Shown: piece after piece, positions 56,746 to 64,000 of the stretch
Layout of the letters: the number at the start of each line of letters is the position of its first letter
How positions within the stretch are numbered: position 1 is the stretch's first letter
Assembly (NCBI GenBank): GCA_022592445.1
Contig: JABYQR010000264.1
Span: forward strand, 1-64,000
Origin: Cytidiella melzeri
Taxonomy: Eukaryota > Basidiomycota > Agaricomycetes > Polyporales > Irpicaceae
Length of the DNA: 64,000 nucleotides
Direction: 5' to 3'
The notes under the pieces: model-generated
Seen by the model: the letters and a program-made list of their open reading frames with translations, nothing else
The model's database searches: none
Told to the model about the DNA's origin: nothing
Program-made: the position numbers and the translations under genes

Positions 56746-57157
56746 ACATGCGGTAACAAATTTTGTAACAGTGTGGTGTAATGATTTGATGGTGTTTCAT
56801 TTGCTTTGTGATTCACTCTACAAATGCGTGTGATGAGCTGAATCTCCCATCAAAACTCTGTTTTTGTTTTTTGTATTGAACACATGTACATGAATAGACA
56901 CAAATTTTACATCATCAGATAGTCCTGCCCTTCAGCAACACACAGACATGAAAATCTTCTTGGAAGAACCCAACGTTGGGGATATACAGTCAATATACTG
57001 ATAAAAGTTGCTCAGACTCCGTTTGGAACCCCGCTGGTCTTTTTCTTGCAGGTTATCACATGATTTGTTGGCTATCCGGTTTGTACCAGTCACATACTTT
57101 GCAAGCAGCTGCCGCCGCATCGGGCCGGGACACTGCATAACACACTAGGGTACTCAC

Positions 57158-57359
57158 CTGCAAAGACAGTTGCAAATCCTTGTCTGACAAGCATGGAAGC
57201 TGGAGCTTTGTCCCTCTCCTCCCATTTTCTCATCAGCTCCGTCTGCACCTTGATATCCTCCATTTGAGCGTGGACAAGCTCTGTCAAGTTCTGTGTGGTA
57301 TTTGTTAGATGGGTGAGCGGATGTGCTGTTGGCTGGTTTGGGAGCGGCGGGGGCATCAA
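57158..57359 (-). pseudogene. Exon-like fragment, unknown protein
   Basis: MMPPPLPNQPTAHPLTHLTN, then a helix TELVHAQMEDIKVQTELMRKW, ending at a clean donor GTGAGT (57157-57152). No matching acceptor or next exon found. Probably a scrap of a repeat-borne gene. Confidence 0.35.
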
Positions 57360-58059
57360 GCAGTCTAGTGTTGCGTCGAAAATAGGGATGTAATTTACTG
57401 TCAGTAAATAATGGATTACTTACATGGTAATTTACATATCTTACATCTGATTGCTTCCGAGCTATGTAAGTAAATGTAAATAAAGGTCGTCAGGCGCACG
57501 GATGTCGCACATGCTACGAAACACAACGTCGGGAGACCAGACGTTTCACGGGCCGAAAAATTGACGATTTTTTCCCCTACGTTCTTGAAGACTTGAACGG
57601 CCTTTGTGCTGAGTCCCCACCACTATCAGAATGAGCTCCAAGCCTGCTAAAACAGACAAACCGTTGGTTATAGACTACGCTGCCAATGAGGACCGTCTTC
57701 CTCAAGATGACGCATTTCTTTAACGACACCGCAAACCCAGAACCAGATGCAACCTTCGACGTCGAGGGCGATACAGAGTTGAACCTTCGTGCTTCTATGC
57801 TGCGCGATGTGCTGGCAGACTCGGATACACTGGCATCCGCATCTCACGGCTTGACTTTGGCTGCTGTCAACAACAACATACCTGCTGCCATCAGCATTAG
57901 GGGAGCTTTGTCTGCAGAGGCGTTCCGCATTGATGACTGGGCGTAGCCAATGCCTTCATCCTTTCTCATGTACTAGTCCTATCTCATGTATTAGTCAGGG
58001 CCATTGCAGCAAATTGTGTTCATTCCCGCACGTGTGTATGTACTAAAACTTATGATATT

Positions 58060-58185
58060 GTCCACAAGCGTACCCAGAAAGTCGTACATTGTCGGCCCCA
58101 TGAGGTCGACCTTCACTCCTACTGGAATACCGCGCCTGACCCATCCTTGAACCTGCTTTTTCCCCGTTACAATTCGCACACCCTT
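58060..58185 (-). pseudogene. Fragment of a mitochondrial ribosomal protein uL5-like gene
   Basis: Reads GVRIVTGKKQVQGWVRRG, then IPVGVKVDLMGPTMYDFLG and TLVD. The pattern G-x-P-x-G-x-K-V-x-L-x-G-x-x-MY-x-F-L-x-x-L is the central part of ribosomal protein L5 (bacterial/mitochondrial type). Only some 40 residues; the flanks do not continue the protein. Intronless fragment inside the candidate element. Identification from memory of the family. Confidence 0.5.
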
Positions 58186-58299
58186 TGAGGTGCGACTCAC
58201 GCAACTTCGGATCATTGTGTAGTAGTGGTCGCTCACGCAACTTTGGTGCGTGTCTTGAGGAATCACGTTGACATGTGGAGTAGGGAGACGTTTCCAGGC

Positions 58300-58400
58300 A
58301 ACATCGTCAGTGTAGCATCAGAGGCATAGACAACAACACACACCTTGTACTCTTTGTACAACAGCGGTGGACCTCGACACGTTGTCTGGGGTGGATGGCG
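58300..58400 (+). repeat. 100-bp direct repeat, left copy
   Basis: CATCGTCAGTGTAGCATCAG ... ACACACACCTTGTACTCTT ... GTGGACCTCGACACG, repeated with a few changes at 58837-58945. Confidence 0.88.
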
Positions 58401-58429
58401 ACCCATTCGCACCTTCTCCTCACCTCAGC

Positions 58430-58690
58430 GGCTGCTGCGTTCCAAGAGCCCGGGGTCACCACGTACACCACGGAGTTCGCGGGCTCCTGCATACCTCGCA
58501 AGGGAGTTGGGGATACCTGTCAAGGAGGATGACTTACCTGGAGAGCTTCGACCGCCACAAATGCCTGCAGCAGTACAGCCTCGCTCAAGGAACAGCTCGA
58601 TGAATGGACGCATCAGCGCGCAGGACTTCGATTTCGGGCGAGTGCTTGGGGAGGGCCCGGAGAGGTCATACTCTACCGTGAGTTCTCAAC
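58430..58690 (+). pseudogene. Fragment of a PDK1-type protein kinase gene
   Basis: Open frame SPRTPRSSRAPAYLAREL... SRNSSMNGRISAQDFDFGRV LGEG, then SYSTV with three extra residues (PER) in the glycine-rich loop, and a donor GTGAGT right after TCTACC. The DF-x-FG-x-x-LGEGSYSTV start is the usual opening of the PDK1/Pkh kinase domain (AGC kinases). The rest of the kinase is absent. Likely copied from a host gene with its exon edge. Confidence 0.5.
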
Positions 58691-58836
58691 GTGTCTGGCC
58701 GGGATAGGGTATAATTGGAGTGCCGCACAGGTTATGCTGGCGCGACAGGGGAAGTGGAAGCCTTGCCAACCGTCTGCGGCGAATCGCTGTGTCGCTCACT
58801 GAGTGTGCAACCCGAGCGGTGCTCATCTTCCAGGCG

Positions 58837-58945
58837 ACATCGTCAGTGTAGCATCAGAGGCATAGACGACAACACACACCTTGTACTCTTCGTGCAACAG
58901 CTGTGGACCTCGACACGTCGTCGAAGTTGGGGTGGATGGCAAGTG
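58837..58945 (+). repeat. 100-bp direct repeat, right copy
   Basis: See left copy at 58300-58400. The two flank the kinase fragment. Confidence 0.88.
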
Positions 58946-59408
58946 GCAAAAGCAAAGTCCATTAAACGCTGATGTAAGTGGCTCCTCAAACCGTCATGAT
59001 CAGATTACTTAACATTACTGACCTTTAATTACCATTACTTACTGTTACTTACTGCCCGGGACGGCATGGTCCGGCAACGGTAAGAAACATTACTTACATC
59101 CTTTATTTACCCTGAATCTGACCCTCAACAATTATTTACTTACCTTACATATCCGTTAAATTATCGACGCAACACTAAAGCAGTCCCCCGAGTTGAGATA
59201 TTGGCATTGCGCATCAGAGAGCGACTCGTTGAAGCTAAGTCCCGCAAACAACAGTGGGGTCAGCAGTACCACTGACACAGCAATTGTAGAACAACGAGAT
59301 AATGTTGGTAGAGGGGTGGGTGATGCAGAGAGCACCGAAACACAGTAAGTCGTGTCCATCATTGTTGTCCACTCACTCTATTGACCTCGGAGCACACGTA
59401 ATCACGTT

Positions 59409-59466
59409 TACGTCCTCTTTCGAACAAGACGCGCAGAAACGCGCGTCTTGTTTGAAAGAGGACGTA
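59409..59466. repeat. Perfect-like hairpin, 25-bp arms
   Basis: 59409-59433 and 59442-59466 are inverted copies with one mismatch (TACGTCCTCTTTC...), loop CAGAAACG. It sits at the left edge of the HMG-CoA synthase fragment. Confidence 0.9.
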
Positions 59467-59545
59467 AGCTCTTGCCTGTCAGCACCGAGTTGCTCATTGC
59501 AGTGCCCGCGAACTGTGGTACCACAAAATCGCGGTGTTCCAACAA

Positions 59546-60085
59546 GGAAGCTTCGACGTAGGCACCGAGACCGCCGTTGAACGTTGACCTCTCAAAGGCT
59601 TCCAAGACCTTCCTCATGGATCTCTTTGCCTCGCACAGCAACACTGACATCGAGGGTGTTGACTCGAAGAACGCCTGCTATGGCTCCACTGCCGCCCTTT
59701 TCAACGCCGTTAACTGGGTCGAATCCTCCTCCTGGGACGGCCGTAACGCGCTCGTCGTCTGCGGTAACATTGCCATCTACACTGAGGGCCCAGGGAGGCC
59801 GTCTGGTGGTGCTGGTGCCTGCGCGATGCTCATCGGCCCAAATGCACCTCTCGTTCTCGAACGTAAGTTTCTTTTCCTTTCGCACACACCTTGATTAACC
59901 TCAGAAATGAACATCAGCCGTACACGGAACACATATGGTCTACGCCTACAATTTCTACAAGCCCAAGCTCGACTCTGAGTACCCAGAAGTCAACGGCCCG
60001 CACTCCATCACCTCCTACACCTCCGCCGTTGACGCCGCCTACACCACCTACAAGAAGAAGCATGCGCTCAGGGCAAAGGCATCTC
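59546..60085 (+). pseudogene. Partial HMG-CoA synthase gene
   Basis: Starts inside the enzyme at [11 protein letters not shown], has a frameshift near 59582, then [36 protein letters not shown] (with the catalytic Cys) and [20 protein letters not shown] ... [12 protein letters not shown]. Intron 59863-59917 (55 bp, GTAAGT...CAG) is in frame and joins VHGTHMVYAYNFYKPKLDSEYP and SITSYTSAVDAAYTTYKKK. It ends soon after AKAS, well short of the full enzyme (about 450 aa). HMG-CoA synthase makes HMG-CoA in the mevalonate (sterol) pathway. The kept intron shows a DNA-level copy, not a retrocopy. Confidence 0.88.
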
Positions 60086-60313
60086 ACGTACACATCTCGC
60101 TTTTTTGTACTCGCAGCATATCATCTCCGTCTTTTTGTCCTAGAGGTTTTAGTCTCCAGTTTAATTATCAATAGTCAAGTTGCGATTCCATCATTGAGTG
60201 TCCACTCTGAGCATATAATGGCGAAGATGAGAAAAACCGCATGTGAACTGAACCTTGGCATAAATCCATTTCCCATTTGATGCATAGTGAGTATCATGGA
60301 CTGTAGCTAGGTC

Positions 60314-61485
60314 CTACGTACTGGCCAAAATACCCAAAGACGTAGCATCCCCCAGCACCAAATCATCGATTAATCTTGTCCTCGTCTTCCCCACCCACAT
60401 CGCCCCGCTCAATATCACTGGTCTTCCAGGCTTCTTCTCTTTCCCCTCCTCCTCCCAACGCGCGTGATCCAGACCATTGTCAAGCACGTCGAACGTCTCC
60501 GGGTCGTTCATCTCTAGGTAATCCAACGTGATCTCCTCCCCCTTCGCCATTTGCTTCTCCACCAACTCCAGCGCGAGGGACACGCACTCGCGTTTGGTGT
60601 GTCGGGAGTCGGACAACCAGGCAGCGCGGGCGGTTTGGAGCGCAGCATACAGTGTGGGCGCGGCGTGGGTGCGTTCGTGCGGGGTGAGGTACGCATTTCG
60701 GGAGGATAGCACCAGGTGTGTTACCGCGTCACTGGATTTTTGTTAGAATAGGTTGTTGGAAGGAAATCAAAAAGGCAGAAAGGAAACGCACCGAGTTGTG
60801 GGCACGATGAACAAATTATCAGGTGTCGGATGCGACATGAGCAGGTCGCGGGTGAGTCTGCACAGGAGTAGAGCTTGTTGGATGTCTTTCTGTCCAAAGT
60901 ATGTGCGGTTGGGCTCAATGGTGTTGAAAGGTTTTGTGACGATCGTCGCGACGCCTCTGAAGAACGTTGGACGGGTCGTGCCCTCCATCTGTTGACTGAA
61001 CCCTTTGACTTCGACAAAGGTGCCCTGTTGGGTGGAGACGTCTTGCGAGATGCCGGAGGGGTACATGTCGCGGACAGAGGGGGGGAGGACGGCAGTGGGA
61101 GTGCGGGTGATGGGAAGGCCGGACTGGGAGACAGGTGCGAGTGCGGGGACAGAGAGGGAACGTAGGACGGCGAGGTCGTGCAGGAGTGTGCGGGGGTAGG
61201 TTGAAAGGTCTTCGTGCGGGGCGAATTGGGCGGGGTTGACAAAGATAGAGACGACAGTGAGGTTGTTGCTCTCTAACGATTTACGAACTTTGCAAAAGAA
61301 AAGTTAGATGGGTGTACGGTACGAAGTATCAAGCTCTTCGTACCGAGTGAAGCGTGTCCCTCATGTAGAGCACCCATTGTCGCCACGAACCTGACAGACT
61401 TCCTTTCCTCGTATGCCTTTTGCCTCCACTCCCTGTAAGCCGCGATGGACTCGAGAACCTGGATGTCGTCTGCTTGGGTGGACAT
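60314..61485 (-). CDS. Pantothenate synthetase (pantoate-beta-alanine ligase), three exons
   Basis: Exons 61485-61344, 61287-60792 and 60731-60314; introns of 56 and 60 bp, GT...AG, phase-consistent; 351 aa. PanC motifs in order: VATMGALHEGHASLV (HIGH-type ATP site, split by intron 1), VSIFVNPAQFAPHEDL, FFRGVATIVTKPFNTIEP, YFGQKDIQQALLL, VPTTRDAVTHLVLSSRNAYLTPHE (split by intron 2). The enzyme joins pantoate and beta-alanine with ATP, the last step to pantothenate (CoA precursor). All motif residues look intact. Start at the ATG before STQADD; an in-frame upstream codon exists but is not ATG. Inserted residues around 95-125 and the acidic loop near the C-terminus are usual size variation in fungi. 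Confidence 0.93.
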
Positions 61486-61885
61486 TGTGCGTCCAGGCAA
61501 CAATCCGGCTCAAGGGTAATACGCTGTTTTGACTGAGGCTGAGAGGTGTCGGCAGCATGATTACAGCATATAGAGTTGGATATAGATACGAGAAGGAGAA
61601 CGACGAGAGAGAGGCGAAATCGCGCGGGACGAGTCCTATAGCAGAGTCATGGTAGGTCGTGAAAGAGAATTGATGGTTCGATGGTGGACCTACAAGGACA
61701 CACATCCGAGTTCCGCACGCTCCGCCAAGATTCAGTGCACCTTGGAAAGCTACAGTCACCCCCGCGCATACTTTCAATTTGTGCCCTCACAGTTCGAACT
61801 CAGACACACTCCCTGTACTAGGTACTACCACCTACAGCTCGATTCTTACACCGGGCACGCGCCATACTGAACCCTACTGTTACCG

Positions 61886-62286
61886 TATGAAAGTACCTGT
61901 CCCAACTCCCAAGAGGGTTTTATACACTACAGGGACTTTTGCCTCGCCGCGTTCAGAGACAAATGTCATCAACAAGCTGGTCTCGATGTGTCCATTCACA
62001 CAGCAGGTACGTCCGACTGTGGACTCCCACTTGCTTTGACTCCTTCTCACTAAAAATGGAAGATAGACATTGTGTTCCCGCTGCTAACCAACTCGGACCT
62101 CCAAGCAAGACTGAATCAGTTGACTACAACATACCGTCAATGCCAATGGAGCCTGCCAGATTTTATACAGTATGCTCTGGCGTACCGCTTTGAAACCGAT
62201 GCTGGGGAGGAGGTCAATAGGTGGGTGTCAGCACGGTTGACGTTGGTGGATTGCTTATTTGAGGTGCGGCTACTAGGTCGGTGGTA
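61886..62286 (+). CDS. Hypothetical two-exon gene
   Basis: Exon 1 begins ATG at 61886 (MKVPVPTPKRVLYTTGTFAS, NVINKLVSMCPFTQQ) and ends at a donor GTACGT (62006). An acceptor GGAAG (about 62062) gives in-frame IDIVFPLLTNSDLQARLNQL, WSLPDFIQYALAYRFET and the end FEVRLLGRW. No family recognised; no signal peptide. The composition looks coding, but both the splice choice and the 3' end are guesses, and another exon may follow. Confidence 0.35.
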
Positions 62287-62429
62287 GCTGTGGGCCTTCC
62301 TGGACCTCATGACGACGATTCGTGGTGCTTTGACAGTGAAACACTGTGATCTCGATGGGAAAAGACACCTGGCAGAGGTTTAGCAGCGGAGATGGGACGC
62401 GACTACCTTGGAAGGAACATGAGTGAGCT

Positions 62430-63230
62430 TTGGGCCTGTTGCTCCCGTTTCTAGTGAGTTTGAATTCGATCTCGACAGCCTATAGAATCTCTTTGCAGCA
62501 ACTGGCACAGCTGTCTTCCAAATTGAAACACTCGATCGAAAGCTGGGACCAGTGTAGGGGGCTTTGGGAGGTCGTTTTTCATCACGAGGCCAAGACGAAT
62601 ACAAATAACTTGGAAGGAGACAGACATGAAATATGCCCCATCACACGGATAACACGTACTGCGCACATACCAACACCTCTGCTCGCATCTCATTCACAGG
62701 ACAAAGAGGATTGGGAGGAAGAGGTGTCTGCATTGTTTGAGTGGGTGGTATGGCGTGTCTAGGCTCAGAAAGGCGAGTGCAAGGCGTGACCCCAGTACAT
62801 AGCACCTTAACTGCAACTTTCAACTCAGACTACAAGCCAACAATCATCCAGATCCATACATTGCAGTCTACGAGCCTCCTGAAACCTCGAAAGTGGGCAA
62901 CCTCGTGCACATGTGTTGGAAAGGATTCATCCCGTGTTCCTTCCTGCGCAGAGTCCTCGACACAGTCTCAGCAGCCGAGTACGTACCCCAAAAGCTTGTT
63001 GTCCCGTCACAGTTCCTCGATCCCTTTAATTTCAGTAACAGGACATGCCATCCTCCAGTCTCCCGTCACGTACAGCCGGACTACCGCAAAGCAGCAGCGA
63101 GTGCCAAGTAACAAGTCTGAGGATACCTGGAGTTTGGTGTTGCAGAGAAATGACACGGATGGGTTGCAGACGACGCACTGGTGGTTGGGAGAGTCTATCG
63201 GTAAATGGGACTCTTGTCTTGGCTGATGAA
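62430..63230 (+). other. Possible coding exons, unrecognised
   Basis: Several open pieces with protein-like composition: SLQQLAQLSSKLKHSIESWD (62500-62560), DPYIAVYEPPETSKVGNLVH and CWKGFIPCSFLRRVLDTV (about 62850-62965), VTYSRTTAKQQRVPSNKSED and LQTTHWWLGES (about 63065-63205), with AG/GT dinucleotides between. They may be exons of one plus-strand gene with the preceding entry. I cannot close a gene model. Confidence 0.3.
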
Positions 63231-63815
63231 CGAGTGGATTTGTGGTACTCAGCCTGTATGTCTCATATGGCTAACCTTCGCTCTACAGCGCTCTGTTGAA
63301 GGACGTCAGAATTTTTGAAGGCGTGAGATGTGGCTGCCATCAATTGCGAGCCGCTGCGGGGTAGGCTAGGCGACGCTCCGTCCATAGCTAGCATAGTAAA
63401 CTCGGTCTCTGACCCTCTGCATGCTGCCACGTGCGCTGCCTTCCTGTTTTGGGAGCAAAGGACAAGAATGTCTGGTGTTTTTACATCAGGGAACAAGTCC
63501 GCCGCTACGGGAAGCTACGTAGCAGTTGCAACAGTCGTAGTTATCGTAGACAAGTACCCTATCCTGGAGCGCTACGGATCACACCCCCAACTCCGTAGCA
63601 CTCCGTACCATGTACTGTGTAGCACCGCAGCATTCCGTAGCATTGTGATTAAGTTGTCGCTGCTCCGTAGTACTGGTAATGTAGCTCCTGTAGCTCTCGT
63701 AATGCATGTTTCTGACAGACAATTGGTATTCCATCGCGAACAAATCAATAACATTAGCTAAACTATGAAGTTATGGTACCCGACTGGTACCGGTTACTGG
63801 GGTATCCGTCAAAAT
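63231..63815. other. Region without a supportable gene
   Basis: A 143-codon ORF (63330-63761) overlaps imperfect TCCGTAGCA/TACTGT words (63570-63700); I do not regard it as coding. Confidence 0.4.
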
Positions 63816-64000
63816 TTAGTTGCTGTCGTCCTCATCCACCCAATTGTCCAAGTCCTGCAGCGCGTTCTCCTTTGCAACGTCCGAAAGTCCCAGAGGCTTG
63901 TCTTGTTTGCGCTCGATGCCCCCGAGGTGGCTGAAAGGTATTGTGAGTTGTGAGACATGCATGTGTTGCAAACGACGATAAGCGGAACTCACAGGATTTT
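63816..64000 (-). CDS. 3' end of a gene running off the right edge
   Basis: Last exon 63930-63816: LHLGGIERKQDKPLGLSDVA, then KENALQDLDNWVDEDDSN and TAA. Intron 63992-63931 (62 bp, GTGAGT...TTTCAG) and eight bases of the previous exon at 63993-64000. The acidic C-terminus and clean splice sites mark a real host gene. The product is not recognised from this tail. Confidence 0.65.
   Translation of the reverse strand, partial: NPVSSAYRRLQHMHVSQLTIPFSHLGGIERKQDKPLGLSDVAKENALQDLDNWVDEDDSN

Larger units (their letters stand above)
57395..59160. mobile_element. Candidate non-autonomous DNA element with captured host-gene pieces
   Basis: Both ends are rich in GTAA/TTAC words in inverted orientation. 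Left: GTAATTTACTGTCAGTAAATAATGG and GTAAATGTAAATAAAGG. Right: CCTTTAATTACC, CATCCTTTATTTACC and CAATTATTTACTTACC. Inside lie pieces of two unrelated genes (58060-58185 minus; 58430-58690 plus), a 260-base open frame (57686-57946) and a 100-bp direct repeat. The exact ends and target duplication could not be fixed. Confidence 0.5.

Noticed and set aside
63330..63761. 143-codon ORF near the right end
   Set aside because: It overlaps imperfect short repeats and has no support from splice sites or motifs.
1..64000. tRNA, rRNA, riboswitch, CRISPR or bacterial-type operon
   Set aside because: Nothing with the needed structure was seen by eye. A tRNAscan or Rfam search could still find a tRNA I missed.

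Overview
The window looks like a transposon-dense, AT/GC-mixed chromosome segment of a filamentous basidiomycete, most likely an agaricomycete. The evidence is fungal-length introns (55-83 bp) with clear GT...AG ends in the pepsin and pantothenate-synthetase genes, an F-box/LRR-type single-exon gene with the usual basidiomycete N-terminus, chromodomain Ty3 retroelements, and several lineage-typical repeat-associated protein families. No rRNA, tRNA or CRISPR was seen.

Layout. 1-27,474 is one nested stack of Ty3/gypsy chromovirus-type LTR retrotransposons, resolved from LTR ends and 5-bp target duplications. Outermost is element C (minus strand; 5' LTR 27,117-27,474; gag, protease-RT-RNase H, integrase and a long extra ORF after integrase; 3' LTR remnant 8,159-8,299). 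Element B (12,400-20,311, TSD AAGTA) lies inside C's integrase region. A solo LTR of family A (17,304-17,988, TSD GAGAC) lies inside B's gag, and a solo LTR of family E (24,638-25,328, TSD ACTTG) lies inside C's gag. Element D (to 8,158) was inserted in C's 3' LTR, an E LTR was inserted in D's gag, and element A (1-4,869) was inserted in that E LTR. Most of the pol and gag frames are broken, mostly by TGA/TAG/TAA codons explainable by C-to-T change.

27,475-37,386 holds a copia relic, an F-box protein gene, a mutated zinc-finger-like relic, a four-exon secreted aspartic protease gene, a CACTA-like palindromic MITE, fragments of two host-type genes (one resembling the Tul1/Dsc1 membrane ubiquitin ligase) and a 727-bp foldback element. 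37,390-43,034 is a repeat-family gene split by a second copy of the MITE and by a precise 1,872-bp TG...CA insertion that carries its own TATA box and a 175-codon Cys/His ORF. 43-49.9 kb has gene relics (an unknown spliced ORF, a KDM3/JmjC-like fragment) and a third E solo LTR with TSD ACTAT.

49.9-56.8 kb is a mosaic of about 140-bp satellite-like units and longer modules in both orientations, interrupted by a solo LTR (TSD CCGAT) and ending next to a small secreted protein gene with a Kex2 site and a triplicated upstream module. 57.4-59.2 kb is a TTAC-rich-ended segment that contains fragments of two unrelated host genes (mitochondrial ribosomal uL5 and a PDK1-type kinase). It is followed by a partial HMG-CoA synthase copy, an apparently intact three-exon pantothenate synthetase gene, weakly supported hypothetical exons, and the last exon of a minus-strand gene at the right edge.

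The intact-looking host genes are the F-box protein, aspartic protease, small secreted protein, pantothenate synthetase and the edge gene. The rest is mostly mobile or captured DNA.
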